64,000 bases of DNA from Myotis daubentonii (lineage: Eukaryota; Chordata; Mammalia; Chiroptera; Vespertilionidae). Each line of letters begins with the position of its first letter. Within the stretch, counting starts at the first letter, position 1. Below, piece by piece: positions 34,542 through 46,114 of this stretch. The notes beneath the pieces were generated by a model. That model was not told the origin of the DNA and ran no database searches. It saw only the letters and a list, made by a program, of their open reading frames with translations. The DNA is taken from contig NC_081840.1 of NCBI RefSeq assembly GCF_963259705.1, positions 149,765,549 to 149,829,548 on the forward strand, given 5' to 3'. The position numbers and the translations under genes were made by a program.

Positions 34542-35041
34542 TGGTCCCCATCCCATCTCGGGCCTGCTCATGAGAAGGCTTAAAAGGGCTAATTCCGATG
34601 TGAACCTGATATCTGGGGGCTAGGGATCTGGATCCGTGCCAGCCCGCCCAGTGTCCATTCTTGATCACCTATAATTAAGTCATTGCCTCTTGCCCAGAAA
34701 CTGGTCTTGCAGAACCTGTTGTCTAAATACAGAGGCCATAAAACTGTGAACAGTGCACTGCCCCAGAGGGGGGGTTTATTAATGCTGGCGCCAGGCCAGA
34801 CCATCAGATATGGCCTGGAGACCCCCAACACCTGGGGGCCTGCTTGCAAAGCCTGTAAAAAGGACCAGACGCGTAATCTATACTCGCAGGACAATGACCC
34901 CAGAAAGATATAAAAGAGAAGCTCCCTGCATGTTACTTTACTCAGATTTGGGAAGTTATTCTGCTGAGTCCACCGGCGTATTAAACAGTGTAACTCCTTT
35001 TCTCTAAAAGTTGCTTGGTTTTTCTTTGGTCTTCGGCAACA
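34542..35041 (+). mobile_element. Solo LTR (500 bp), ERV1-type
   Basis: TG at 34542 and CA at 35040-35041, with TTCA on both sides (34538-34541 and 35042-35045), a 4-bp duplication as in class I ERVs. TATA-like GATATAAAAGAG at about 34906 and a TATTAAA signal at about 34979 give the orientation. No internal sequence on either side. Confidence 0.65.
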
Positions 35042-35045
35042 TTCA

Positions 35046-35992
35046 TGGCATTCCCCATCAGGGCAAAACCTCAGATTCTAAGAGTCAATTTAGCTGTCAG
35101 TGTGTGAGCTGGCCCACTGCCAATCCCTCCCCGGCCCATTCTTCCCAACTCTAGGACTGCACTAACGTTGCTTCTTAGGTACCTCCTTCACGCTCATGTT
35201 TTGACCACACTTCAGTGTGATTTGGAATTTTTGTGTGTTCATTTTTCTGAGGATATAGTTTGTTCTTTGCGTGTGGTTGCTGTTGTTCTCCTTGCTTTGT
35301 AGGATTTCCAGGCAAAGTGATATGATTCAAAACTGCTGCTACCATTTTCTCATCCAATTTAGCAATTTAAAGGACTATGCTTTAGTCTAAGATTAATTTC
35401 CTTCTAAGTAATTTTGGGTTAATAGATCCTTCTTCATATGAATAAGGTGGTAGGAGAACTGGAGTGTTATGATTTTTTAAGATTAATAATGTAGTTTAAG
35501 TTTATTTCCAGGAAAAAAATTAAAAACTGGAAAAGGCTACAATGTCTGCAAGAGGGAATACTGAGCTCTCTGTAGTGTACTAAGTCACATAGCTTGCACT
35601 GACTGGTCTGAGGGCGTTTGTCTCCCAGAACTGAGCGATTGACATCATTTTATATTTTTCTGTAGTGCAATCCTTAAAAAGCACAGAAATTAGTGCCTAG
35701 TCACTTTAGGAACAAAACAAAACAAAGCAAAGCAAAACAAAACAAAGGCGACATTTTCCCTCACCCAGGGCTGTCAATGGTCACACTGGTGGAACTACAT
35801 TGGAGAACTCCAACCTTCAGTTCCCAATTCTGATCTCGCATAGCTGCCCTGGAATTACCTGTGAACCAAGAAGGACCAATTACAGTAATGCTCTTCCAGA
35901 GATGGGAGGTCTCTGCATTGCAGCCAAGGGCCGAGGGGGGAGGGTAGAGGGGGGTATGGCCATGGGGAGGGAGGAGTCACTGCAGAGATACC
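35046..35992. other. Non-coding stretch
   Basis: Contains an (AAAAC)n-type run at 35712-35746 and a G-rich patch at 35930-35970. No gene or clear repeat recognised. Confidence 0.4.
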
Positions 35993-36000
35993 CACTAGGC

Positions 36001-36209
36001 CCGTGGTTGGCAAACTGCGGCTCGCGAGCCACATGCGGCTCTTTGGCCCCTTGTGTGTGGCTCTTCCTAAGCCTTAGGAATACCCTAATTGAGTTAATAA
36101 CAATGTACCTACTTATATAGTTTAAGTTTAAAAAATTTGGCTCTCAAAAGAAATTTCAATCATTGTACTGTTGTTTGGGTCTGTTGACTAATGAGTTTGC
36201 CTATCACTG
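36001..36209. mobile_element. hAT MITE (209 bp)
   Basis: Starts CCGTGGTTGGCAAACTGCGG and ends TTGCCTATCACTG, with a perfect 8-bp target duplication CACTAGGC (35993-36000 and 36210-36217). The ends resemble the MITE at 23657. Confidence 0.9.
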
Positions 36210-37094
36210 CACTAGGCCAATCCCGACATCAAGCTCCAATCTAGAATTTTTTTAGTTGACATATAGCATTTCAGGTGTGAAACATAATGAGTGGTTAATT
36301 GTATATTCTGCAAAACCACCATAAGTCTAGTCAATATCCATCACCATACATAGTTATACAATTTATTTTCTTGTGATGAGAACTTTTAAACTCTGTTCTT
36401 TTAGGAACTTTCAAACATGCAATACACTATAAAACTGAGGCTGATACACGTCTACTCTAGGTTTGCTATCCAGTCTAGTAAAGTAAAGCACCTTTGAATT
36501 TCTACTGCAACAGCAGCAGTGATGGAGGGGGCTCCCTCTTCTTCCCTCCCCCTACCCCCACCAACATCCTGTCTCTGCTCAGAACCAACATATCAGCAGC
36601 GACCAGCAGTGCCCCAGCACCCTCACCAGGCCCACTGCCTGGATGCCAGAAGTGTCTCTTCAGGTCCTCTGCTTGTTTTATAATTAGATTTATTTTTAGT
36701 GTAGTTGTATGAGTTCTTTATAAATTTAGGATATTAATCCCTTATTAGATGTATCATTGACAAATACGTTGTTCCATTCAGTAAGTTGTCTTTTCTTTTT
36801 GTTGATGGCTTCCTTTGCTGTGCAAAACTTTTTAGCTTGATGTAGTTCCATTTGTTTAGTTTTTGTTTCCTTTGTCTGAACTGATATATATCAGCTAAAA
36901 TATTACTAAGAGCAATGTTTGATAGTTTACTGCCTGTTTTCTTCTAAGAAGTTTATGGTTTTGGATCTTATATGTAAGTCTTTAATCCATTTTGACTTTA
37001 TTCTTATATATGGTGTAAGAAAATGGTCTAGTTTTATGTTTTTGGATGTATCTGTCCATGCAAAATGTTTCCCCAATGCCATTTATTAAAGAGA

Positions 37095-37560
37095 CTAGAG
37101 GCCTGGTGCACAAAAATTTGTGCACTCGGGGCGGGGGGGTCCCTCAGCCCCGTCTATGCCCTCTTGCAGTCTGGGACCCCTCGGAGGATGTCCACCTGCT
37201 GGCTTAGGCCCGCTCCCTGGGGGATCGGGCCCAAGCTGGCAGTCAGACATCCCTCTGGCAGCCCGGCAGCCCTCAGGGGATGTCCACTTGCCAGCGGGGA
37301 GCAGGCCTAAGCTACAGTTGGACATCGTTAGTGCTGTTGAGGAGGCGGGAGAGGCTCCTACCACCACCGCTGTACTGGCAGCAGTCAGCCTGGCTTGTGG
37401 CTGAGTAGAGCTCCCCCTGTGGGAGCTCACTGACCACCAGGGGGCAGCTCCTGCATTGAGCATCTGCCCCCTGGTGGTCAGTGTGTGTCATAGTGACCAG
37501 TCATTCCCAGTCATTCTGCTGATAGGGTCAGTTTGCATATTACCCTTTTATTATATAGGA
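37095..37560 (-). mobile_element. HeliBat Helitron, antisense, first of a tandem pair
   Basis: CTAG at 37095-37098, a GTGCACAAAAATTTGTGCAC hairpin, and the inverted 5' end TTATTATATAGGA at 37560. CTCF-like inverted repeat at 37428-37483. The next element begins at the next base. Confidence 0.93.
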
Positions 37561-38293
37561 TAGAGGCCTGGTGCATGGGTGGGAGCCAGCTGGTTTGCCC
37601 TGAAGAGTGTCCCGGATCAGGGTGGGTGTCCCGCTGGGGTGCCTGGCCAGCCTGGGTGAGGGGCTGATGGCTGTTTGCAGCTGGTCACACCCCCTTCAGG
37701 GTGGGGGTCCCCACTGGGGTGCCTGGCCAGCCTGGGTGAGGGGCTGATGGCTGTTTTCAGGCTGGCCAAGCCCCCTTTAGGGTCAGGGGCCCCCACTGGG
37801 GTGCCTGGCCAGTCTGGGTGAGGGGCTGAGGGCCGTTTTTAGTCTGGCCAAGCCCCCTGGAGACGGAAGCTCCCAGCCTTTCCTTTTTTTCTTTTTCTTT
37901 TTTATTCTGGGATTTATTTACCTTTTATAATTGAAACTTTGTAGCCTTGAGAGGAGCTCAGAGCCAGCCAGGGTGGGTGAGAGGGAAGCCTCCTGCTCAC
38001 TCCAGCTCCGTGGCCATGGCCGGCTGAAAGCAGATATCTGGGGTTTATTTATCTTCTATAATTAAAACTTTGTTGCTTTGAGTGGAGCTCAGAGCCAGGC
38101 TGTGGCAGGCGGGAAGCTTGGCTTCCTCCATCATTGGGGCAACCAAGCCTCCTGCTTGCTCCAGCTTTGTGGCTGCTGGCTGCCATCTTGGTTGGGTTAA
38201 TTTGCATATAGTCACTCTGATTGGCTGGTGGGCATGGCTTAAGGCATAGCAAAGGTATGGTCAATTTGCATGTTTGTCTTTTATTCGTGTAGA
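37561..38293 (-). mobile_element. Larger HeliBat-type Helitron, antisense, second of the tandem pair
   Basis: The 3' end is TAGAGGCCTGGTGCATGG without the leading C. The inverted 5' end, TTTTATTCGTGTAGA, ends at 38293 before T. It contains about three 100-bp repeats (GGGTGCCTGGCCAGCCTGGG) and a duplicated AAACTTTGTxGC segment. The L1 reads on directly at 38294. Confidence 0.8.
37600..37860. repeat. Tandem repeat, about three units of 100 bp, in a Helitron
   Basis: CTGGGGTGCCTGGCCAGCC recurs near 37634, 37714 and 37797, each followed by GTGAGGGGCTGA. The spacing is uneven, 80-85 bp between these landmarks. Confidence 0.8.
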
Positions 38294-39807
38294 TTATCTT
38301 TTCCCCATTGTATGTTCTTGCATCTTTTGTTATAAGTTAACTTACCAAATAAGCATGGATTTATTTTTAATCCAATTTTTAACAGCTCTGTATTCTGTTC
38401 TATTGATCTATATTTCTGTTTTTATGCCAGTACCATGATGTTTTGGTTACCATAGCCTTGTAGTATACTTTAATATCTGGTAGTGTAATACCTCCAACTT
38501 GTTCTTTTTTCTCAAGATTGCTGTAGCTATTCAGGGTCATTTGTGGTTCCATATAAATTTTGGGAGTATTTGTTCTAGTTCTATAACAAATACCATTGGT
38601 ATTTTGACAGAGATTGCATTGAATATGTGGATGGCTTTGGTAGTCTGAATATTTTAATGATGTTAATTCATCCTGTCCAGGAACAAGGTATGTCTTTCCA
38701 TTTATTTGTATTTTCTTCCATTTTTTTCTTCATGTCTTAGAGTTTTTGAGTACAGGTCTTTTACCTCCCTGGTTAAATTTATTCTTAGCTATTTCAACTT
38801 TTTATGTAATTATAAATGGGATCGTTTTCTTAAAGTATCTTTCTGATAGCTTGCTATTAGTGTATAAAAAATGAAACCAATTTCTGAATATTAATTTTGT
38901 ATCCTGTTACTTTACTGAATTTATTTATCAGTTCTAGTAGTTTTCTGGTGGAATCCTTAGGCTTCTTTGTATACAGTACCATGTCATCTGCAAATAATGA
39001 CCATACGTCTTCCTTTCTGTCAGATTGCTGTGATTAGGATATTCAATACTATGTTCTACAGAAGTGGTAAAAGTGGATATACTTGTCTTGTTCACTATCT
39101 TAAAGAAAATGCTTTTAGCTTTTTCCCACTGAGTATGATGTTAGCTCTGGGTTGCCATATATGGCCTTTATTATATGAGGTATGTTTCTTTTATCCTAAC
39201 TTTTATTATAATTTTAATCATAAATGGGATTTTATCTAATGCTTTTTCTTCATCTATTGAGATTATCATATGATTTTTATCCTTCATTTTGTTTATATGG
39301 TATATCACATTAATTGATCTACAGATACTGAACCTACCTTGTATTCAGGAATAAATCTACCTTGATCATAAGTGTGTTTAATATTTTAAATGTATTGCTG
39401 AATTCAGTTTGCTAATATTGTTGAAGATTTTTACATCTATGTTCATCATGGATATTGACCCATACATTTTTTAATGTCTTTGTCTGGTTTTGGAATCAGG
39501 CCAATGTCAGCAGCTGCATGTGACCAGCTGAGAAGTGAGGTCAGCTGCCACCAGTGCCATGCCTGAGTCCAGCCAAAGACACAGGTCATCCTTAAGGCTC
39601 AGCTGCTGAAAGAGCCTTCGGTGGTACTTGAGTTGGGTGAGGCAGGGTCTGAGGATGTCATCAGGTGGGCAAGTGGTTTTCACCAATTAATGCAGATTCA
39701 GATCTGGCACCAGTGCTGAGCTTAATGGCACAGGGCACACCGAGGTCAGTCATTTCTGGCCAGGAGCCTGCAGACCTTTGAGAGTTTCTTTAAAAAACCT
39801 GTAGCAT

Positions 39808-40031
39808 TGCCGAAACCGGTTTGGCTCAGTGGATAGAGCGTCGGCCTGTGGACTGAAAGGTCCCAGGTTCGATTCCGGTAAAGGGCATGTACCTGGGTTG
39901 CGGGCACATCCCCGGTGGGAGATGTGCAGGAGGCGGCTGATCGATGTTTCTCTCTCATCGATGTTTCTAACTCTCTACCTCTCTCCCTTCCTCTCTGTAA
40001 AAAATCAATAAAATATATTTAAAAAAAAAAG
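39808..40031 (+). mobile_element. Ves SINE, well preserved
   Basis: Intact A-box and B-box (GGTTCGATTCC), target duplication AAACCTGTAGCAT at 39795-39807 and 40032-40044. Inserted in the L1 5' UTR. Confidence 0.96.
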
Positions 40032-40446
40032 AAACCTGTAGCATGGGCTGGCGGTATACAAGTTGGGTGGGCTTAGGTCTCAGGGAGTCATCAGGATGGA
40101 GCTAGCAGAGTTCACCAAGATAATGCAGATTCAGATTTGATCATATGGGAGGAGGCTCCAATACAGGGACAATGGCAGCTGTCCCTCCAGCTCTCGCCTT
40201 GAAGCCCCACAGCTCAGCTTCTTTTTGTATGTTTCTGGCATCTCCACAAGAGCCCAAGGTGGGTACCTGAGAGCAAGTGAGGTTTGTGCAGGCTCTTTAA
40301 GAGTATGTCCGTGTTTCCAGGAGCATTCTGTCTAACCCAGACAGATGGAATCCCAGCTGACTTTACAGCCAGGTGTTGTGTGGGCTCCTCTTTCTGATAC
40401 TAAAGCTCCAGGCTGGGGGCCCAGAGTGGGACTGGAGCTCCTCACT

Positions 40447-40667
40447 CAGTGGTTCTCAACCTGTGGGTCGCGACCCCTTTGGGGGTCAAATGACCCTTTC
40501 ACAGGGGTCGCCTAAGACCATTGGAAAACACATATAATTACATATTGTTTTTGTGATTAATCACTATGCTTTAATTATGTTCAATTTGTAACAATGAACT
40601 TGGGGGTCACCACAGCATGAGGAACTGTATTAAAGGGTCGCGGCATTAGGAAGGTTGAGAACCACTG
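40447..40667. mobile_element. SPIN-like hAT MITE (221 bp)
   Basis: Ends CAGTGGTTCTCAACCTGTGG and AAGGTTGAGAACCACTG, with a perfect 8-bp target duplication TCCTCACT (40439-40446 and 40668-40675). The body, with GTCGCGACCCCTTTGGGGG, resembles the SPIN (Space Invaders) non-autonomous element, a hAT family known for horizontal spread among tetrapods. The family name is from memory. Confidence 0.88.
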
Positions 40668-40794
40668 TCCTCACTCCTCAGGGGGAACTTCTGCAGCTGA
40701 AATATTCCTCCAGATTCACAACAGCCACATATGGGTGTGGGCCAGCCCACTCTGTGTCTCCATCCTTCCTGTAGGTTTCACATGGTTTCTTCTT

Positions 40795-41020
40795 CTTTTG
40801 TAAAAATATGTTTTTATTGATTTTTAGAGAGAAAGGAAGGGAGAGGGACAGAGAGATAGAAACATTGATAAGAGAGGAACATCATCGATTGGCTGCCTCC
40901 TGCACACCCCCTACTGGGGATGGATCCCGCAACCCGGGGGATGTGCCCTGACCAGGAATCAAACCAGTGACCTCTTTGTTCCTGGGTTGACGCTCAATGA
41001 CTGAGTCACACCAGCTAGGC
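40795..41020 (-). mobile_element. Ves SINE, antisense
   Basis: Inverted Ves with target duplication TGGTTTCTTCTT at 40783-40794 and 41021-41032. Head subtype with CAATGACTGAGTCACACC. Confidence 0.93.
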
Positions 41021-41374
41021 TGGTTTCTTCTTTTTATCCTTAGTTATAGGACTTCTATCCAGCTTGTCTTCAGATGGTTCTTCAGCTTGATTGTTCTATA
41101 ATTTAGTTGTAATGTTGATGTGGTCATGAGAGAAGGAGAGCACAGCATTCACCTACTTCACCGTCTTGACTGGAACTCTCAAAGAAAACGTTAAATATTT
41201 TTTCATGGACACAGGGGCTCACAAATGCAAAAATTGCTAGAGTCTATGAAAGTCATATGCAGCCCAGAGAAAGACAGATGAGAAAAGAATAAAATGTATA
41301 GTATATTAAAGCAAAAAATGAATCAAGGGAGGGGAGTTGAAAGTGTTTGGGGCAAGGGAGTTGACATTTTAGAA

Positions 41375-42010
41375 GGGGTGCTCCAAGAGCAACATTTTCT
41401 GAGCAGGTGACATATGAGTAGACCCGAAAGAGGTGAGTGAGGTGTTTAGAATATGGACAGAGATTATTTGTATAAGAAGGAATAGCAAGTTCTTATGCTG
41501 TGAGGCTAAAAGGTGCTTAGTATTTGAATGACACCAAGGAGTCCAGTATGACTAGAGTACATGGACAAAGGAAAAAACAAAGGGGAGAGCAGTAAAAGAT
41601 GAAGTCAAAGAGGTGACTGGAGGCTAGATTACGTGGGAAATAGATTGAAGAGGGCATGAACAGGAGGTGGAGAATCAGTTAGGAGGCCACGGTAATAAAC
41701 CAAGTGAGCAATGACGGTGATTGGACCAGGGTATTTTCAGTGGGGATAATGAGAGGTGTCTGCATTTTGTAAATATTTCAAAGGCAAGAATGATGAACTT
41801 TGTTGATGAATTGGATGTGGGTTGTGAGAGAAAAAGAGGAGTCAAGGATGGCCACAAGTATTCTAGTCTAAGCAAAAGATGGATGGTGTTACCGATGACT
41901 AAATGGAAAAGATTGAGGGGGAAGTAGGTTGGAGAAGAATAGCAAGCTCTCTATTAGAAATGCAGGTGCACATGCTGTGAAAGCAATGGAAGAGGTCCCA
42001 AGTGGAAATA
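41375..42010 (-). mobile_element. Antisense L2 remnant
   Basis: Inverted L2 order: TGAGCAGGTGACATATGAG, CACCAAGGAGTCCAGTATG, GGTTGTGAGAGAAAAAGAG. The open frame at 41721-41927 is a by-product of this repeat. Confidence 0.6.
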
Positions 42011-42109
42011 CACTTTTGGGAGTCATTAATTTACAGATGTTATTCAATGCCTTGGGATTGGAGAGATCACTAATGGAGTGAGTATAGAAAATGCCAACAT
42101 CCTCTTAAT

Positions 42110-42490
42110 TTTTGTATCTTCAACATCTAACTCAGCACTTGGCTTTCAATAAATATTTTTCAATTGAATGAAAATGTTTCTATTTGTCACAGAGGGACAG
42201 CGAAAAGAGCCCCCTACAGCAGAGCCATGTATCATATATTCCAAACTAGTCTCTGAGGAAGTGCTAAGTCCTCTCATTCTATATTCATAGCTCTCTGGAA
42301 TTTTCTTTAGCACATTTACTTCAGTTCTCAATTCTATGCTTATTTTGATTATTATTCAAGGTCCTGTTTTCCGATTAAGACACAGAGGGATAAAGAGCAT
42401 ATATCTTATAGTCTCCTTTCCCCCAGCATCCAGCAGTGTCTAGAATATAATAGTTACTCTATTACTATATGTTGAAAAAAATGAATAGAA
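42110..42490 (+). mobile_element. Two L2 3' ends
   Basis: 42110-42170 ends CAATAAATATTTTTCAATTG. 42385-42490 has CCCAGCATCCAGCAGTGTC and TATGTTGAAAAAAATGAATAG. Both are diverged. Confidence 0.5.
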
Positions 42491-43061
42491 ATATTTTTTT
42501 TGTATGGAGGTAATTTTATTTAGATTTATTTATTGACTAACCTTTCTTGAACTCTAAAAAAGTCTGCTTTTTATCTAATGGGGAAAAACATGAAGATGAC
42601 CTGAATCTGCAATGTCAGTCTGCAATGTTACTTCTCTAACTGCCCAGTGCAGTCATTGATAGTCCACTTTGGCACTCTTCTCACTGAGTCTGGGCACAGC
42701 CTCACACAACCTTCTCCATACACTGCCCCAGGTGGCCACTCCCACATGATCTGATTGGTACTCACAACAAAGCCCATCTGTTATCTTTGTTCTAAATCAA
42801 ACCAAATGACTTCAAATAAATATTATGCCCACAGTGAGCTAAATTCACAAAAATAATACGACATTTATGGGTATTATACCTGCAAAGTCAGCACAATTAA
42901 TTAGCCCCATCTCTAATACCCACAGTCCATCAACTCTTCATTGTTCTCACCTTGTTGAAAGGAAAATGTTTGCTATAATTTGGCCAGCTCTCACTTATTA
43001 GTGGCCTATGATGCTACTTCAGGAAATGCTTCTCCTACCATCTCCCAATAAAACCCATTAT
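42491..43061. other. Non-coding stretch
   Basis: No recognised feature. Confidence 0.4.
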
Positions 43062-43063
43062 TT

Positions 43064-43285
43064 GCCCTAGCTGGTTTGGCTCAATGGATAGAGCGTTGGC
43101 CTGTTGACTGAAAGGTCCCACGTTCAATTCCAGTCAAGGGCACATGCCTGAGTTGCGGGCTTGATCCCCAGTGCGGGGTGTGCAGGAGGCAGACAGTCAA
43201 TGATTCTCTCTCATCATTGATGTTTCTATCTCTCTCTACCTCTCCCTTCCTCTCTGAAATCAATAAAAATATAATAAAAAAAAAA
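43064..43285 (+). mobile_element. Ves SINE
   Basis: Head CCCTAGCTGGTTTGGCTCAA, B-box GTTCAATTCC, pyrimidine block, AATAAAAATATAATAAAAA tail. Confidence 0.92.
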
Positions 43286-43744
43286 ACTCACACAACTCAT
43301 TACTTAGTGAAGGGTTCTTCTGTGTCTAGCTTTTACAGTTCAGTTCTTTTTTTTTCTTGTTGTTGGTGTTTTCTTTTTTACAGTTCAGTTCTTTTGAGTC
43401 CTAAATTGTTATCACATTTTATAAAAAGTATGCTTTTTCTGAGATGTCTTTATTTTCTATAATATGATTTTCTATACTGTTAGTTTTGGAGCATTTTTTA
43501 CTCAATTAAGCAAGAATAGTACAGGTCCATTGCACCCCCCAAATTGCAGGATCCCTTCTAGCTTCCTCTCATTTCATTTCCGAAGCTGAGAAATCAAGAA
43601 ACAGGACTAGAATTTGAGTGAGAGGATTCAATGCAAGCTCTGAGAGTCTAGGAAAATCTTATTTGAAAGGCACATCTGGGTGAAGGATGCTAGTTGGGAC
43701 TCTGGTCAAACAAAAGATGGCATGAGGCACCAAGTTCCTGAATG

Positions 43745-43985
43745 AATGTGTGGTAGTTTAGCTATTATTGATTATAATTTACTTTGTTTTTAATACATGC
43801 AATAAACGCATTCAATCTTCTTACTCATTCCACAATACAGATATTATTATATTTTCCCACTTTATAGATTAGGAAACTGGACACCAAGAAGTCAGGTACT
43901 TTTACAGTGTTGGAAAACTAGCAAATTGTACAATCAAGATTTGAACCAAATCTCAGAATCTGTGTTTCCTTAGAACCTTGCTACT
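43745..43985 (+). mobile_element. MIR SINE remnant
   Basis: Core features CCCACTTTATAGATTAGG, GGAAACTGGACACCAAG and TTTGAACCAAATCTCAG match MIR. 43286-43744 before it shows nothing recognisable. Confidence 0.65.
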
Positions 43986-44078
43986 GAAGTTGCACCTTCA
44001 ATACTTAGTACAAGGATGGGGAAGACTAGAAAGACACAAGTCCTACTTCACTATTTTGGCCTGAGACTTGTCCTACGA

Positions 44079-44313
44079 CAGTGATGGCGAACCTTTTGAG
44101 CTCGGCGTGTCAGCATTTTGAAAAACCCTAACTTAACTCTGGTGCCGTGTCACATATAGAAATTTTTTGATATTTGAAACCATAGTAAAACGAAGACTTA
44201 TATTTTTGATATTTATTTTACATATTTAAATGCCATTTAACAAAGAAAAATCAACCAAAAAAATGAGTTCGCGTGTCACCTCTGACACGCCTGTCATAGG
44301 TTCGCCATCACTG
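44079..44313. mobile_element. hAT MITE (235 bp)
   Basis: Ends CAGTGATGGCGAACC and GGTTCGCCATCACTG are perfect inverted repeats. Target duplication TCCTACGA/TCCTACGC at 44071-44078 and 44314-44321. Highly conserved ends imply recent activity. Confidence 0.93.
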
Positions 44314-44321
44314 TCCTACGC

Positions 44322-45178
44322 CCTACCCCAAATAAAACGGGAAAGAACTAAGCTATCTTGATTACCACTATTTCCAATAGTTAGACAATGCCTAACAAAC
44401 AAGTGCTAAACCAATACTTGTGGAGCAAATAAATGATGTAGAATCAGAGGTTCAAAGCTATCATCACTTTGTGTTTATTTATAGCATAAATCTTTCTATA
44501 TGATTTTAGATGAAGACTTTAAAGAGATTGATTTAAAGAGGAGAAATGGCATGCAATGGCGAACTATGGCACTCTTAGGTCACACTGCTCAGGGTGGAAC
44601 CTGGTGGAGCTCACTGTCCGAGAGTCCCTGTTTATCACCTTCTGGAGTGGCCCCTGTGGTCTTCATGGAAACGTTGCTCTTTGCTTTCTATTCTAAACTC
44701 CAGCATCACACACTGATGATGTTTAAACAGCTGCTGGTTTCTACCCTGGAGGAGTTTGTATTTCAATGATGAACAGGAGAATTCCTATAAATAGGGCTGA
44801 GTCCAATTCCCCTAGAATACAGTGAGAGACTCTCAGCAACCCTTGCATCACACGTATGTCAGGTGAATCTCAGGCCATTGTGGATCTCAGTGCTCATCCA
44901 AGCTCCCAATAGCTTAGCAAATGCCCTCCGTACCTTTAGTTCGCGGATCCATCTGTATCTAATTACTTCCTGGTTTGACTATGATGAACTGAACTACCAA
45001 AATACCCTGCCATGAGCATAGGCTATCTTCTAATATTCCAGGTAGTGTTGCTGATAGGGGATATTTAAATAAGCCTCCTAAAGACTTGTCTCATCTGAAC
45101 TCCGACCTGAACTGAATATCCATCCAAGTGCCCTGCCTTGCAATTTTCCCCATTAGTTCTCAGAAAAGTCCCCTAGAG
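44322..45178. other. Non-coding stretch
   Basis: The open frame 44500-44769 has no recognisable domain and no neighbouring gene structure. I do not call it a gene. Confidence 0.4.
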
Positions 45179-45380
45179 CAGTGGTTCTCAACTGGAGACA
45201 ATTTTGCCCCCGGGGGACATTTGACAATGTCTAGAGACATTTTTAGTTGTCACAACTGGGGTAAGTGCCACTGGGTAGAGGCCAGGGATGCTGCCGACCA
45301 TCCTACAAAACATGCAGAGGACAGCCCATGAAGAGCAATCTCTCCCAAAACGTCAACAGTGCCACCGCTGAGAAACCCTG
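45179..45380 (+). mobile_element. MER5A (old hAT-Charlie MITE)
   Basis: CAGTGGTTCTCAACTGGAG start, GGCCAGGGATGCTGCCGACC middle, GAGAAACCCTG end. Mammal-wide, diverged. Confidence 0.9.
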
Positions 45381-45517
45381 ATCTGGGCTATGGGGGACAT
45401 TCATGTCCTGGTGACCACAGAGACATCTCTTTATATTACTTTTATTGACATGAAAATAGCAAACCTGGTATTTATAAATAGGTAGAGGAAAATATGAGTA
45501 CTTAAGAGAAATTATAA

Positions 45518-45835
45518 AGATTAATTATTAAATGACTACTCTCTGGGAGCGGGGGGCAGGGTGTAAGGGGGCAGGGGGGGAAAAGGGGAACATCTGTAAT
45601 ATTTTTAACAATAAAGACACATTAAAAACACACAGAGATTAATTATTAAATGTCTACTCTATGCTTACAACTTCATGAAAAAAGCATTGCTCTTTCCCCC
45701 ATTTTACAGGCTGGAAGTGAAGTTCAGAGAGCGGTCATTAAACATGGTAAAGGTCATGTAGATAGAAAGGAGCTGAGCCAGGACTGAGTCCTGGCATGAC
45801 TCCAAAGTCCATTTTCCTTCCACTATAGCTTCAAA
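45518..45835 (+). mobile_element. MIR SINE split by an L1 tail
   Basis: TGTCTACTCTATGCTTACAAC, CCCATTTTACAGGCTGGAAG, GGAGCTGAGCCAGGACTGAG follow MIR. The first part is duplicated around the L1 insertion. Confidence 0.7.
45543..45635 (+). mobile_element. 93-bp L1 3' tail with 25-bp target duplication
   Basis: G-rich L1 3' UTR end with AACAATAAAGACAC signal and A/C-rich tail, flanked by a 25-bp duplication at 45518-45542 and 45636-45660 differing at one base. Confidence 0.9.
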
Positions 45836-46114
45836 TGATCCCTTCCTATTGGGAAGGAAAGCACAGCAATAAACCTCTCAAAAATTTTAATCCTGTCCTT
45901 GAATGACTTTTCTCATTTCCTGAAATGTCTATTCTACATCCTGCCGGGCAGATGAGTCCATCCCCTGACCTGCTGTCTCCCACTTGCAAGTGTAACCCTC
46001 CTGCACATGGGGAACTGGTGCAAAGGGCACACTCACATTGTCGCTGCAATCCCGCTGCTTATGCAGCACTTTGAAACCTTCTGTTTGTTTGTTTATTTAG
46101 TTAGTTCATGAAAA

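Larger units (their letters stand above)
36240..41190 (-). mobile_element. Long antisense L1, internally deleted and heavily interrupted
   Basis: Reading leftward from the right end, 41190-39520 is a 5' start and GC-rich 5' UTR. 39510-38294 and 37094-36690 are ORF2 (for example inverted TACCATGTCATCTGCAAATAA), and 36440-36240 is 3' UTR. ORF1 and the ORF2 start are missing between 39510 and 39520. The piece 36441-36689 is unexplained. Interrupted by two HeliBats, a Ves, a SPIN-like MITE and another Ves. It may be one element or two adjacent ones. Confidence 0.6.

Noticed and set aside
34537..35047. 6-bp duplication TTCATG around the solo LTR
   Set aside because: Using it would place the LTR start off TG. 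The 4-bp TTCA with TG...CA ends is consistent instead.
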